Shown: piece by piece, positions 1-9,231 of the stretch
How positions within the stretch are numbered: position 1 is the stretch's first letter
Layout of the letters: each line of letters opens with the position of its first letter
Assembly: GCF_004330295.1 (NCBI RefSeq)
Contig: NZ_SJOJ01000001.1
Span: 248,001 to 312,000, forward strand
Direction: 5' to 3'
Length of the DNA: 64,000 bases
Source of the DNA: Rahnella victoriana
GTDB lineage: Bacteria; Pseudomonadota; Gammaproteobacteria; Enterobacterales; Enterobacteriaceae
Program-made: the position numbers and the translations under genes
The notes under the pieces: generated by a model
Database searches by the model: none
What the model was told of the DNA's origin: nothing
Seen by the model: the letters and a program-made list of their open reading frames with translations, nothing else

Positions 1-1699
1 TTTTATCCGTCGGACGAATGGCCACGCCATCACCCACCGCTTTGCTGGCAAAGGCTTCATCAGGGACCTGATCCAGCGCCACGATGTCACCGGTGACCGG
101 CGATACCAGCGTTTCTACCACGGTTTTCACGCTGTTGGGTACAGCCTGAGGCTTGATTTCAGACACTGGCGCAGCCGGCGTCGCCGTAGCCGCAGCAATC
201 GGGCCTGCATTCAGTGCCGTGCGCATCGCACCGGCAATGATTTCAGCACGGGTACCGACAATCACCTGCACGCTTTGCTTGTTCAGGCGGATAACCCCTG
301 AAGCACCCAGACGTTTTGCCAACCCGTCATTCACCAGCGCGGAGTCTTTCACGTTCAGGCGCAGGCGGGTGATACAGGCATCAATACCGGTGAGGTTTTC
401 TGAACCGCCGATGGCACTGATATAACGACGTGCCAGAGCAACCGTTTCGTCGCCTTTATTGCCCGCAGATTCCACATCAACGTCATAACCGTCAGTTTCG
501 TCACCGGCAACCGCCAGCTCACGACCCGGCGTCAGCAGGTTGAATTTCTGAATGGTGAAACGGAACACCACATAGTAAATCACGAAGAACACCAGACCCT
601 GAGGGATCAGCATGTACCAGTGAGTCGCCAGCGGGTTACGGGAAGACAGCACCATATCCACCAAACCTGCGCTGAAGCCGAAACCGGCAATCCAGTGCAT
701 GCTTGCGGCGATGAAGACCGAAATACCGGTCAGCACGGCGTGGATAACATACAGAACCGGCGCAACGAACATGAAGGAGAATTCCAGCGGTTCGGTGATA
801 CCCGTGAAGAAGGAAGCGAAAGCGGCAGCCATCATGATACCGGCAACTTTTGCCTTGTTTTCAGGACGTGCGCAGTGGTAAATCGCCAGCGCCGCACCCG
901 GAAGACCGAACATCATGATCGGGAAGAAGCCCGCCTGATAACGACCGGTGATACCCACAACCGCTTTACCTGCCTGGATAGATTCCTGGCCGCCAAGGAA
1001 GTTAGGGATGTCGTTAATGCCTGCCACGTCAAACCAGAACACGGAGTTCAGGGCGTGATGCAGACCGACCGGGATCAGTAAACGGTTGAAGAAAGCATAG
1101 ATACCGGCACCGGCAGAACCGAGTTGCTGGATGTGCTCACCGAAGGTCACCAGACCGTTGAAGATCAGAGGCCAGACATACATCAGAATGAAGGCAACGA
1201 TGATCATCAGGAAAGAGGTGAGGATCGGCACCAGACGACGACCGCTGAAGAAAGACAACGCTTTCGGCAACTCAACGTGGCTGAAGCGGTTGTACAACTC
1301 AGCGGAAATGATACCGACTAAGATACCGACGAACTGGTTATTGATTTTACCAAATGCCGCCGGCACCTGGTCTAACGGGATCTTCTGAATCATTGACACG
1401 GCTGCTGGCGAACACAGCGTGGTCAGCACCAGGAAACCGACAAAACCGGTCAGTGCAGCCGCACCGTCTTTGTCTTTGGACATGCCATACGCCACACCGA
1501 TCGCAAACAGTACGGACATGTTTTCGATGATAGCGGAACCCGATTTAATGAAAAATGCCGCCAGTGCATTGTCTCCACCCCAGCCCACAGGGTCGATCCA
1601 ATAACCGACACCCATAAGAATGGCGGCGGCTGGCAACGTAGCGACTGGCACCATCAATGCCCGGCCAATCTTTTGTAAATAACTCAGTATATTCAACAT
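1..1699 (-). CDS. nagE: PTS N-acetylglucosamine transporter IICBA (3' part missing)
   Basis: Membrane permease that imports and phosphorylates N-acetylglucosamine to GlcNAc-6-phosphate. Read on the minus strand from ATG at 1699; about 566 codons are visible and the rest lies beyond the window start. The first ~370 residues are the hydrophobic EIIC channel. Next comes an EIIB domain with the phospho-cysteine motif DACITRLRL. The frame is open at position 1 inside the start of the EIIA domain (motif DEAFASKAVGDG). E. coli NagE is about 648 residues, so roughly 80 are missing. It is divergent from nagBACD and shares its regulatory region, with a NagC operator and a CRP site upstream. Identity is by recognition of family sequence and context. 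Confidence 0.97.
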   Translation of the reverse strand, partial: MLNILSYLQKIGRALMVPVATLPAAAILMGVGYWIDPVGWGGDNALAAFFIKSGSAIIENMSVLFAIGVAYGMSKDKDGAAALTGFVGFLVLTTLCSPAAVSMIQKIPLDQVPAAFGKINNQFVGILVGIISAELYNRFSHVELPKALSFFSGRRLVPILTSFLMIIVAFILMYVWPLIFNGLVTFGEHIQQLGSAGAGIYAFFNRLLIPVGLHHALNSVFWFDVAGINDIPNFLGGQESIQAGKAVVGITGRYQAGFFPIMMFGLPGAALAIYHCARPENKAKVAGIMMAAAFASFFTGITEPLEFSFMFVAPVLYVIHAVLTGISVFIAASMHWIAGFGFSAGLVDMVLSSRNPLATHWYMLIPQGLVFFVIYYVVFRFTIQKFNLLTPGRELAVAGDETDGYDVDVESAGNKGDETVALARRYISAIGGSENLTGIDACITRLRLNVKDSALVNDGLAKRLGASGVIRLNKQSVQVIVGTRAEIIAGAMRTALNAGPIAAATATPAAPVSEIKPQAVPNSVKTVVETLVSPVTGDIVALDQVPDEAFASKAVGDGVAIRPTDK

Positions 1700-1809
1700 T
1701 CCCCCTACTCGCCCGTAAGCGAATCACCTAAGTAGTTTAATTAGTATGTTTACTACCTTTTACATTTACCGTTCCGATTTAACCAACTGCGATTGCGAGT
1801 GTAAAAAGA

Positions 1810-1831
1810 TTATTTCGTATCGCAAATTAAA
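1810..1831. promoter_or_regulatory. NagC operator, nagE side
   Basis: An AT-rich imperfect palindrome with a TATTTCG ... CGCAAATTA core. It closely resembles the nagE operator known from E. coli. It lies 110 bp upstream of the nagE start. Confidence 0.75.
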
Positions 1832-1840
1832 ACCTCTCTT

Positions 1841-1860
1841 TTTGTGAGAATCGTCACCAA
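1841..1860. promoter_or_regulatory. CRP-cAMP binding site
   Basis: TGTGA-N6-TCACC within 1843-1858 matches the CRP consensus TGTGA-N6-TCACA at nine of ten core positions. It sits between the two NagC operators, as in E. coli, where CRP activates the divergent nag promoters. Confidence 0.75.
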
Positions 1861-1903
1861 AAAGAGGTCATAACATGCCATTACACTGGTCAAGACACCA
1901 AAC

Positions 1904-1926
1904 TTATTTTATCATTAAAAAAATCC
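1904..1926. promoter_or_regulatory. NagC operator, nagB side
   Basis: TTATTTTATCATTAAAAAAATCC resembles the E. coli nagB operator (halves TTATTTTATC and TTAAAAAAATCC). Its centre is about 94 bp from the centre of the nagE-side operator, roughly nine helical turns. That fits the known NagC repression loop. Confidence 0.7.
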
Positions 1927-2038
1927 AGACGGCATTGTGCCAGTCATAAACCGCTGCGGTGGTTTACGCTTAACAAGACCGCCTTTGAACCGACGAACTT
2001 CGTTTTTGCTTTGACTACGGATATCCGCAGTCCCTGAC

Positions 2039-2133
2039 CTTGCAGGAAGGCGGCAATCGAGTGGATCCCGATGAGCTTACACAGGTAAGTGATCCGGGTG
2101 AGCGAGAGCAGCCAACGCCCCTGCAACGTCAAG
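2039..2133. repeat. Dispersed intergenic repeat, copy A
   Basis: A ~95-bp element with complementary ends (TTGCAGGAAGGCGGCAA and GCCAACGCCCCTGCAA) and a central GCTTAC/GTAAGT hairpin. Two related copies occur at 3011-3105 and about 12281-12340. It occupies the nagB leader, just upstream of the gene. It is non-coding and foldable, resembling a miniature palindromic intergenic element. Confidence 0.75.
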
Positions 2134-2185
2134 AACAAAGGATATCAACAGTATATTCAATATTCTGAAAAACTAGAGGTATGTG

Positions 2186-2986
2186 ATGAGACTTATTCCT
2201 TTAAACACCACCACTGAAGTTGGCAAATGGGCTGCACGTCATATCGTTGAACGTATCAATGCTTTCAAACCCACTGCCGACCGCCCGTTTGTTCTGGGCT
2301 TACCTACCGGTGGTACCCCGCTCGAAGCGTATAAACATTTAATCGCCATGCATAAAGCAGGCCAGGTTAGCTTTAAGCACGTTGTTACCTTCAATATGGA
2401 TGAATATGTTGGTCTGCCGCAGGAACACCCTGAGAGCTATCATACCTTCATGTACAAAAACTTCTTTGACCACGTTGATATTCCACGCGAAAACATCAAT
2501 CTGCTGAATGGTAATGCGCCAGACGTCAACGAAGAATGCCGCCAGTACGAAGCAAAAATTAAGTCTTACGGCAAAATTCACCTGTTCATGGGTGGCGTGG
2601 GCAACGACGGTCATATCGCATTCAACGAACCGGCGTCTTCTCTGGCTTCCCGCACCCGCATCAAAACCCTGACGCATGAAACCCGCATCGCGAACTCACG
2701 TTTCTTCGACAACGATGTCTCCCAGGTGCCAAAATACGCCCTGACCGTTGGCGTGGGCACGCTGCTGGACGCAGAAGAAGTGATGATTCTGGTGACCGGC
2801 CACGCGAAAGCGCAGGCGCTGGAAGCGGCGGTAGAAGGCAATATCAACCACATGTGGACCATCAGTTGCCTGCAATTGCACGCAAAAGCCGTTATGGTGT
2901 GCGACGAACCGTCCACCATGGAACTGAAAGTCAAAACTGTTAAATATTTCCGCGAGTTAGAAGCGGAAAATATGAAAAATCTTTAA
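2186..2986 (+). CDS. nagB: Glucosamine-6-phosphate deaminase
   Basis: Converts glucosamine-6-phosphate to fructose-6-phosphate and ammonia, the last step of GlcNAc breakdown in the cytoplasm. The 266-residue product is the same length as E. coli NagB. The active-site segments NMDEYVG (Asp72) and [14 protein letters not shown] (Asp141, His143, Glu148 by E. coli numbering) are intact. ATG at 2186 is chosen over an in-frame GTG three bases earlier because it gives the conserved N-terminus MRLIPL and has AGAGGT upstream. It is the first gene of nagBACD. A repeat element lies before and after the gene. Confidence 0.98.
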   Translation: MRLIPLNTTTEVGKWAARHIVERINAFKPTADRPFVLGLPTGGTPLEAYKHLIAMHKAGQVSFKHVVTFNMDEYVGLPQEHPESYHTFMYKNFFDHVDIPRENINLLNGNAPDVNEECRQYEAKIKSYGKIHLFMGGVGNDGHIAFNEPASSLASRTRIKTLTHETRIANSRFFDNDVSQVPKYALTVGVGTLLDAEEVMILVTGHAKAQALEAAVEGNINHMWTISCLQLHAKAVMVCDEPSTMELKVKTVKYFRELEAENMKNL

Positions 2987-3010
2987 TTAACTGAGTCCCC
3001 GAAAGCATTT

Positions 3011-3105
3011 GAGTTGCAGCAAGGCGGCAACTGAACGAATCTCCGCGAGCTTACTGAAGTAAGTGACCGGAGTGAGTAAAGGTAGCCAACGCCGCTGCGG
3101 CTCAA
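3011..3105. repeat. Dispersed intergenic repeat, copy B
   Basis: Second copy of the ~95-bp foldable repeat, lying between nagB and nagA. Its ends (GTTGCAGCAAGGCGGCAAC and GTAGCCAACGCCGCTGC) are complementary with a few mismatches, and the centre carries GCTTACT/AGTAAGT. Within the transcript it would form a stem that could influence nagB/nagA mRNA ratio. Confidence 0.75.
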
Positions 3106-3126
3106 AGGATAAAGGGGAATGGGGGC

Positions 3127-4269
3127 ATGATGTACGCATTAGTGAACTGCCGGGTTTATACCGGTCATGACGTTCTGGATAACCACGCGGTAGTGATTGC
3201 GGATGGCAAAATCGAACGTGTCTGCCCGGTGAGTGAATTGCCGGCGAATGTGGAAACCCGCAGTCTGGACGGCGCCATTCTTGCCCCCGGATTTATCGAT
3301 CTGCAACTGAACGGTTGTGGCGGCGTGCAGTTCAACGATTCACTGGAAGCGATTTCCGTGGAAACGTTAGAAATCATGCAGAAAGCCAATGAAAAATCGG
3401 GCTGTACCAGTTTCTTACCGACGCTGATCACCTGTAGCGATGACTACATGAAACACGGTATCAGCGTGATGCGTACCTATCTGGAAAAATATCCGAATCA
3501 GGCGCTCGGTCTGCATCTTGAAGGGCCGTACCTCAGCCCGGAGAAAAAAGGCACGCATAATCCGGCCTTTATTCGTCTGCCAGACAGCGCCATGATCGAT
3601 TTCCTGTGCGCCAATGCGGATGTCATCAGCCAGCTGACGCTCGCGCCAGAACAGGTTGAAGCGAAATATATCCGCCAGTTGCGCGACGCCGGTATTGTGA
3701 TTTCCGCAGGCCACTCAAATTCAACTTACGCACAGGCGCGTGAAGGTTTCGCGGCCGGTATCAGCTTCGCCACGCACCTTTATAATGCAATGCCTGCCAT
3801 CACCGGCCGTCAGCCTGGCCTGATTGGTGCAATCTTCGATACGCCGGAAGTCTATACCGGAGTGATTGCTGACGGCCTGCACGTCGACTGGGCGAATATC
3901 CGCAACGCGAAAAAGCTCAAAGGCGAGAAGCTGGTGCTGGTCACTGACGCCACTGCGCCCGCAGGTGCGAATATTGATGAGTTCATTTTTGCCGGTAAAA
4001 CAATATACTACCGTGACGGACTCTGTGTGGACGAAAACGGAACACTGAGCGGCTCTGCCCTGACAATGATTGAAGCGGTGCAAAACAGCGTCGAACATGT
4101 CGGGATTGCGCTGGATGAAACGCTGCGTATGGCATCGCTTTATCCGGCACGCGCCATTGGTGTTGACAGCCAACTGGGCAGCATTGAAGCAGGTAAAGTC
4201 GCCAACCTCACCGCGTTCACTCATGATTTTAAAATCACAAAAACTATCGTTAATGGTGACGAAGTTTAA
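3127..4269 (+). CDS. nagA: N-acetylglucosamine-6-phosphate deacetylase
   Basis: Removes acetate from GlcNAc-6-phosphate to give glucosamine-6-phosphate, the substrate of NagB. The product is 379-380 residues (E. coli 382). Metal and active-site motifs of the amidohydrolase fold are present in order: HLEGP, AGHSN, THLYNAM and VTDATAPAG. Two adjacent ATG codons (3127 and 3130) are possible starts; homologues begin MYAL, so 3130 is equally likely. It is preceded by GGGGAATGGGGG, in which the ribosome binding site must lie, and is separated from nagB by a repeat element. It ends 20 bp before nagC. Confidence 0.98.
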   Translation: MMYALVNCRVYTGHDVLDNHAVVIADGKIERVCPVSELPANVETRSLDGAILAPGFIDLQLNGCGGVQFNDSLEAISVETLEIMQKANEKSGCTSFLPTLITCSDDYMKHGISVMRTYLEKYPNQALGLHLEGPYLSPEKKGTHNPAFIRLPDSAMIDFLCANADVISQLTLAPEQVEAKYIRQLRDAGIVISAGHSNSTYAQAREGFAAGISFATHLYNAMPAITGRQPGLIGAIFDTPEVYTGVIADGLHVDWANIRNAKKLKGEKLVLVTDATAPAGANIDEFIFAGKTIYYRDGLCVDENGTLSGSALTMIEAVQNSVEHVGIALDETLRMASLYPARAIGVDSQLGSIEAGKVANLTAFTHDFKITKTIVNGDEV

Positions 4270-4289
4270 TTGAGCGGATAACAGCATTG

Positions 4290-5513
4290 ATGACAACTGG
4301 CGGACAGCAGGCACAAATCGGCAACGTTGATCTGGTTAAGCAGTTAAACGGCGCGGCGGTTTACCGCCTGATTGACCAACAAGGTCCCATCTCGCGCATT
4401 CAGATTGCCGACATGAGTCAGTTAGCGCCCGCCAGTGTGACCAAAATTACCCGACAATTACTTGAGCGCGGGCTGATTAAAGAAGTCGATCAGCAGGCTT
4501 CCACCGGTGGTCGCCGCGCCATTTCTATCATCACAGAAACCCGCCCTTTCCATACTATCGCCGTGCGTCTTGGCCGCCATGACGCAACGATTACGCTCTA
4601 CGATCTCAGCGCCAAATCACTGGCGGAACAACATTACGCCCTGCCGGAACGCACTCAGGAAACGCTGGAGAACGCGCTCTTTGAGGCCATCCGTCAATTT
4701 ATTGAGCTGAACCAGCGCAAGATCCGCGAGCTGATTGCCATTTCCGTCATCCTCCCCGGTCTGGTGGATCCGAATAAAGGTATCGTGCGCTACATGCCGC
4801 ATATCAGCGTCGGCGCATGGAAATTAGTGGATGCGCTGGAAGCAAAATTTAAAGTCACCAGTTTTGTCGGTCACGATATCCGCAGTCTGGCGCTTGCCGA
4901 GCACTATTTCGGTGCAACCCGCGACTGTCAGGACTCCATTTTGGTTCGTTTACACCGTGGTACCGGTGCCGGGATCATCGTTAACGGGCAGATTTTTCTC
5001 GGCAGTAACGGCAACGTCGGTGAAATCGGTCATATCCAGATCGACCCGCTGGGCGAACGCTGTCATTGCGGAAATTTCGGCTGTCTGGAAACCGTGGCCG
5101 CGAACGCCGCCATCGAAAACCGCGTGCGCCATCTGCTGACACAAGGCTACGCCAGTAAGCTCAGCCTCGATGACTGCTCTATTTCCGCGATCTGCAAAGC
5201 AGCCAACCGCCACGATGCGCTGGCGACGGAAGTGATTGAACACGTGGGCCGCCAGTTGGGCAAAGGCGTGTCGATCGCGATAAACCTGTTTAATCCGCAA
5301 AAAGTCGTGATTGCCGGTGAAATTACCGAAGCGGATAAGGTCCTGCTTCCGGCCATTCAGAACTGCATTAATGCGCAGGTTCTGAAAGATTTCCGCCGTA
5401 ATTTACCGGTTGTGACGTCAGCCCTGAATCATCAGTCAGCCATTGGCGCATTTGCCCTGGTCAAACGGGCGATGCTCAACGGGGTTCTGTTACAGCGCCT
5501 GATGGAAAACTGA
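4290..5513 (+). CDS. nagC: N-acetylglucosamine repressor NagC (ROK family)
   Basis: DNA-binding repressor of the nag genes, induced by GlcNAc-6-phosphate. The 407-residue product starts with a winged helix (helix-turn-helix around ISRIQIADMSQLAPASVTK). It continues into a ROK sugar-kinase-like domain with the zinc motif CHCGNFGC. ATG at 4290 is preferred to an in-frame TTG at 4287 because it aligns with E. coli NagC (406 residues) and lies after GAGCGGA. Its operators are recognisable at 1810-1831 and 1904-1926. It is the third gene of nagBACD, so the repressor is autoregulated with its targets. Confidence 0.97.
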   Translation: MTTGGQQAQIGNVDLVKQLNGAAVYRLIDQQGPISRIQIADMSQLAPASVTKITRQLLERGLIKEVDQQASTGGRRAISIITETRPFHTIAVRLGRHDATITLYDLSAKSLAEQHYALPERTQETLENALFEAIRQFIELNQRKIRELIAISVILPGLVDPNKGIVRYMPHISVGAWKLVDALEAKFKVTSFVGHDIRSLALAEHYFGATRDCQDSILVRLHRGTGAGIIVNGQIFLGSNGNVGEIGHIQIDPLGERCHCGNFGCLETVAANAAIENRVRHLLTQGYASKLSLDDCSISAICKAANRHDALATEVIEHVGRQLGKGVSIAINLFNPQKVVIAGEITEADKVLLPAIQNCINAQVLKDFRRNLPVVTSALNHQSAIGAFALVKRAMLNGVLLQRLMEN

Positions 5514-5517
5514 GGCG

Positions 5518-5526
5518 TGCTATAGT
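5518..5526 (+). promoter_or_regulatory. Possible internal promoter (extended -10) before nagD
   Basis: TGC-TATAGT at the end of nagC forms a good extended -10 element 45 bp before the nagD start. No convincing -35 box is seen. It may give nagD some expression independent of NagC. Confidence 0.35.
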
Positions 5527-5570
5527 ATCTGGCTGTCAGAAAGGGGACTGAAAATGTGGGTTTGGAAATC

Positions 5571-6323
5571 ATGACAATAAAGAACGTAATTTGTGACATT
5601 GATGGCGTGCTGATGCACGACAATACCGCAGTACCCGGCGCCGATCGTTTTCTGGCCCGGATCCAGGAACAGGGAATGCCTTTGGTCATTCTCACGAACT
5701 ACCCTTCCCAGACAGCACAGGATCTGGCAAACCGCTTCGGCGCCGCCGGTCTCGACGTCCCTGAAAGTGCCTTTTTCACCTCTGCGATGGCGACTGCTGA
5801 TTTCCTCAAACGTCAGGAAGGCAAAAAAGCCTATGTCGTGGGTGAAGGCGCGCTGATCCACGAACTGTATAAAGCCGGTTTCACCATTACCGATATCAAC
5901 CCTGATTTCGTGATTGTTGGCGAGACCCGTTCATACAACTGGGACATGATCCATAAAGCCGCGTATTTCGTGGCAAACGGTGCGCGCTTTATCGCCACCA
6001 ATCCTGATAATCACGGGCACGGTTTTGTCCCTGCCTGTGGCGCGTTGTGCGCGCCTATCGAGAAGATTACCGGCCGCCAGCCATTCTACGTCGGCAAGCC
6101 AAGCCCGTGGATTATCCGCTCGGCGCTCAATAAAATGCAGGCGCATTCCGAAGATACCGTCATTGTGGGCGACAATCTGCGTACCGACATTCTGGCAGGC
6201 TTTCAGGCAGGTCTGGAAACCATTCTGGTGCTGACCGGCGTGTCCACCCTCAATGATATTGAAGGTATGCCTTTCCGTCCGACATGGATTTACCCTTCCG
6301 TGGCCGATATCGACGTCATTTAA
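5571..6323 (+). CDS. nagD: HAD-family nucleotide phosphatase NagD
   Basis: Class IIA haloacid-dehalogenase phosphatase acting on nucleoside monophosphates in vitro in E. coli; its physiological role in the nag operon is unclear. The 250-residue product has the same length as E. coli NagD. It shows HAD motif I (DIDGVLMHD), motif II (LTNYPS) and the late motif (GKPSPWII...GDNLRTDI). An upstream in-frame start exists at 5556, but ATG 5571 matches the conserved MTIKNVICDIDG N-terminus. Last gene of nagBACD, closed by an intrinsic terminator. Confidence 0.97.
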   Translation: MTIKNVICDIDGVLMHDNTAVPGADRFLARIQEQGMPLVILTNYPSQTAQDLANRFGAAGLDVPESAFFTSAMATADFLKRQEGKKAYVVGEGALIHELYKAGFTITDINPDFVIVGETRSYNWDMIHKAAYFVANGARFIATNPDNHGHGFVPACGALCAPIEKITGRQPFYVGKPSPWIIRSALNKMQAHSEDTVIVGDNLRTDILAGFQAGLETILVLTGVSTLNDIEGMPFRPTWIYPSVADIDVI

Positions 6324-6343
6324 TCTTTTTCCTAAGCATTTGA

Positions 6344-6380
6344 AAACGAGCCCGGATTGCTATTCAGGCTCGTTTTTTTT
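6344..6380 (+). terminator. Intrinsic terminator of nagBACD
   Basis: ACGAGCC and GGCTCGT pair around a 14-nt loop and are followed by eight T residues, 20 bp after the nagD stop. Confidence 0.85.
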
Positions 6381-6683
6381 CGTCTTGCTGACTGATTTTT
6401 ATCCACTTTTCCCTTTTTTTGAATCCTCGTCAATTTTTCACGCTTAAATTAATAATCCACTAATAAAATCACCATAAAACTGAGAATTCGTTAAAGATCA
6501 CCGGTCATCAACCAACTATTTATCAGAAGAGCGTTAAACCGCTTGCACAACATAGGGGTTATGACGCATTTTCATAGTCAGCAACGCAACAACGCCGACT
6601 GAAATTGCAGGAACGGCAACGTTGATCCTCATTCGTAATCATAAAAATGACAGCCAGAGAAACGTCGTTAGGGAGAAAGTAAT
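6381..6683 (+). other. asnB leader, no gene seen
   Basis: About 300 bp, AT-rich, between the nag terminator and asnB. There is no ORF with a credible ribosome binding site. A promoter must lie here, but I cannot pick an unambiguous -35/-10 pair. AGGGAGA at 6671-6677 is the asnB ribosome binding site. Confidence 0.5.
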
Positions 6684-8348
6684 ATGTGTTCAATTTTCGG
6701 TGTGCTCGATATCAAAACTGACTCCGTCGAGCTGCGCAAAAAAGCGCTGGAACTGTCGCGCCTGATGCGTCACCGCGGACCCGACTGGTCCGGTGTGTTT
6801 GCCAGCGATAAAGCGATTCTGTCGCATGAGCGCCTGTCCATTGTCGACGTGAACAACGGCGCACAGCCTCTTTACAACGCAGCACACACTCACGTTCTGG
6901 CTGTTAACGGCGAAATCTACAACCATCAGGCCCTGCGTGCTGAACTGGGCGACAAATATGCGTTCCAGACCGCGTCTGACTGCGAAGTCATTCTGGCGCT
7001 GTATCAGGAAAAAGGCCCGGAGTTCCTCGATGAACTGCAAGGCATGTTCGCCTTTATTCTGTATGACACAGAAAAAGACGCCTACCTGATTGGCCGTGAC
7101 CATTTAGGCATTATCCCGCTGTATATGGGTTATGACGAACACGGCAACATGTATGTGGCGTCAGAAATGAAAGCGCTGGTGCCGGTTTGCCGCACCATCA
7201 AAGAATTCCCGGCAGGCAGCTATCTGTGGAGCCAGGACGGTGAAATTCGCGAATACTACCAGCGCGACTGGTTTGACTTCGAAAACGTCAAAGACAACGT
7301 CACTGACGCAGCCGCATTGAAAGATGCGCTGGAAGAATCGGTGAAAAGTCACCTGATGTCTGACGTACCTTATGGCGTGTTGCTGTCCGGTGGTCTGGAT
7401 TCCTCCGTGATTTCCGCCATCACCAAGAAATTTGCCGGTCGCCGTATCGAAGATAAAGATCAAAGCGAAGCCTGGTGGCCGCAGTTGCACTCTTTTGCTG
7501 TCGGTCTGGAAGGTTCACCGGATCTGCGTGCCGCGCAGGAAGTGGCAAACCATTTGGGCACCGTGCACCATGAAATTCATTTCACCGTGCAGGAAGGTCT
7601 GGATGCGATCCGTGACGTGATTTATCACATCGAAACTTACGATGTCACCACGATCCGTGCCTCCACTCCGATGTATCTGATGTCGCGTAAAATCAAAGCG
7701 ATGGGCATCAAGATGGTGTTGTCTGGCGAAGGCGCTGACGAAGTGCTGGGTGGCTATCTGTATTTCCACAAAGCGCCAAACGCCAAAGAATTCCATGAAG
7801 AAACCGTGCGTAAATTGCTGGCGCTGCACATGTATGACTGTGCGCGTGCCAACAAAGCGATGTCCGCCTGGGGTGTTGAAGCCCGCGTACCGTTCCTGGA
7901 TAAAAAATTCCTCGACGTCGCCATGCGTATCAACCCGAAAGACAAGATGTGCGGCAACGGCAAGATGGAAAAACATATCCTGCGTGAATGTTTCGAGTCT
8001 TATTTGCCACACAGCGTGGCATGGCGTCAGAAGGAACAATTCTCTGACGGCGTTGGTTACAGCTGGATCGATACCTTAAAAGAAGTGGCATCCCAGCAGA
8101 TCACTGACCAACAGCTCGAAACGGCGCATTTCCGCTTCCCGTATAACACGCCGACATCTAAAGAAGGCTACCTGTACCGGACGATTTTTGAAGAACTGTT
8201 CCCGGTTCCAAGCGCCGCAGAATGCGTGCCTGGTGGCCCGTCAGTGGCCTGTTCTTCTGCGAAAGCCATTGAGTGGGATGAAGCGTTCAAAAACATGGAC
8301 GATCCTTCTGGCCGTGCGGTTGGCGTGCATCAGTCCGCTTACAAATAA
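6684..8348 (+). CDS. asnB: Asparagine synthase B, glutamine-hydrolysing
   Basis: Makes asparagine from aspartate, ATP and glutamine. The 554-residue product is identical in length to E. coli AsnB. The N-terminal glutaminase domain begins MCSIFG, so Cys2 becomes the catalytic N-terminal Cys after Met removal, and the active-site region RHRGPDWSG follows. The C-terminal synthetase domain has the ATP pyrophosphatase loop SGGLDSS near residue 230. Monocistronic: about 300 bp of leader upstream, intrinsic terminator downstream. Confidence 0.98.
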   Translation: MCSIFGVLDIKTDSVELRKKALELSRLMRHRGPDWSGVFASDKAILSHERLSIVDVNNGAQPLYNAAHTHVLAVNGEIYNHQALRAELGDKYAFQTASDCEVILALYQEKGPEFLDELQGMFAFILYDTEKDAYLIGRDHLGIIPLYMGYDEHGNMYVASEMKALVPVCRTIKEFPAGSYLWSQDGEIREYYQRDWFDFENVKDNVTDAAALKDALEESVKSHLMSDVPYGVLLSGGLDSSVISAITKKFAGRRIEDKDQSEAWWPQLHSFAVGLEGSPDLRAAQEVANHLGTVHHEIHFTVQEGLDAIRDVIYHIETYDVTTIRASTPMYLMSRKIKAMGIKMVLSGEGADEVLGGYLYFHKAPNAKEFHEETVRKLLALHMYDCARANKAMSAWGVEARVPFLDKKFLDVAMRINPKDKMCGNGKMEKHILRECFESYLPHSVAWRQKEQFSDGVGYSWIDTLKEVASQQITDQQLETAHFRFPYNTPTSKEGYLYRTIFEELFPVPSAAECVPGGPSVACSSAKAIEWDEAFKNMDDPSGRAVGVHQSAYK

Positions 8349-8376
8349 ACGATTTACCGGTCAATCTCCTTGTTGC

Positions 8377-8405
8377 AAACGGGCCTTCTCAGGCCCGTTT
8401 TTTTA
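8377..8405 (+). terminator. Intrinsic terminator of asnB
   Basis: AACGGGCC and GGCCCGTT pair around a short TTCTCA loop and are followed by a run of T. Confidence 0.9.
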
Positions 8406-8508
8406 TGCGTAAAGCCAGTAAAAATAATGTCTTTTGCCCAATTAATCACCAGAGTGGTTATAAGCCAGACAAATGGACGCCATCAGGCCTTTTTCTCCAA
8501 AAAAGGTG

Positions 8509-8537
8509 TTGACGCAAAACGGTCATATACGCATAAT
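8509..8537 (+). promoter_or_regulatory. tRNA operon promoter
   Basis: TTGACG (8509-8514), a 17-bp spacer and CATAAT (8532-8537), followed by a GC-rich discriminator GCGCCCCGC. This is typical of stringently controlled stable-RNA promoters. It lies about 40 bp before the first tRNA. Confidence 0.75.
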
Positions 8538-8576
8538 GCGCCCCGCAACGCCGATGAAGGTTGCGCGAAAAAAGAT

Positions 8577-8653
8577 GGCTACGTAGCTCAGTTGGTTAGA
8601 GCACATCACTCATAATGATGGGGTCACAGGTTCGAATCCCGTCGTAGCCACCA
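8577..8653 (+). tRNA. metT: tRNA-Met (CAU), elongator type
   Basis: 77 nt with encoded CCA. Acceptor stem GGCTACG/CGTAGCC, anticodon stem CATCA/TGATG, anticodon CAT. First gene of the tRNA operon. The symbol follows the E. coli cluster order. Confidence 0.95.
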
Positions 8654-8661
8654 TCTTTTTT

Positions 8662-8746
8662 GCGGGAGTGGCGAAATTGGTAGACGCACTAGATTTAGGT
8701 TCTAGCGCCGCAAGGTGTGCGAGTTCAAGTCTCGCCTCCCGCACCA
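8662..8746 (+). tRNA. leuW: tRNA-Leu (UAG)
   Basis: 85 nt with encoded CCA and a long variable arm, as expected of a type II tRNA. Acceptor stem GCGGGAG/CTCCCGC; anticodon stem CTAGA/TCTAG with loop TTTAGGT gives anticodon TAG. Confidence 0.95.
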
Positions 8747-8770
8747 TTTCATAGAGTCGGCAGCACAGTT

Positions 8771-8845
8771 GGGGTATCGCCAAGCGGTAAGGCACTGGTT
8801 TTTGATACCAGCATTCCCAGGTTCGAATCCTGGTACCCCAGCCAT
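8771..8845 (+). tRNA. glnU: tRNA-Gln (UUG)
   Basis: 75 nt with encoded CCA. Acceptor stem TGGGGTA/TACCCCA, anticodon stem CTGGT/ACCAG, loop TTTTGAT, anticodon TTG. Confidence 0.95.
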
Positions 8846-8936
8846 ACTTCTTTCTGTATAATTGGTAAGCACTTGAAATTTATTATTAAGTTAGTTAAAT
8901 TAGTGCTTGAAGTTTTGAAGTAAGTCAGTAAAATTT

Positions 8937-9013
8937 GGCTACGTAGCTCAGCTGGTTAGAGCACATCACTCATAATGATGGGGTCACAGGTTCAAATCCC
9001 GTCGTAGCCACCA
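8937..9013 (+). tRNA. metU: tRNA-Met (CAU), second copy
   Basis: 77 nt, almost identical to the copy at 8577 apart from single changes in the D arm and T loop. Anticodon CAT, encoded CCA. Confidence 0.95.
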
Positions 9014-9057
9014 TTTTACTTGCAGTACACTGCTCAAAAGGTAGTGAGAAACAAAAT

Positions 9058-9132
9058 TGGGGTGTCGCCAAGCGGTAAGGCTCTGGTTTCTGATACCAGC
9101 ATACCCAGGTTCGAATCCTGGCACCCCAGCCA
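9058..9132 (+). tRNA. glnV: tRNA-Gln (CUG)
   Basis: 75 nt with encoded CCA. Acceptor stem TGGGGTG/CACCCCA, anticodon loop TTCTGAT, anticodon CTG. Last gene of the cluster; E. coli carries two further Gln tRNA genes here. Confidence 0.95.
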
Positions 9133-9138
9133 CATTAA

Positions 9139-9163
9139 GAAAGCCCGCCTCGTGCGGGCTTTC
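9139..9163 (+). terminator. Terminator of the tRNA operon
   Basis: GAAAGCCCGC pairs perfectly with GCGGGCTTTC around CTCGT, directly after the last tRNA. The T run is short. Confidence 0.8.
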
Positions 9164-9231
9164 TGCTATTTGTCGTTTCGTCAGCAAAAAACAAAAGGCA
9201 AACCGATATTTCGCGGTTTGCCCGGAACACA

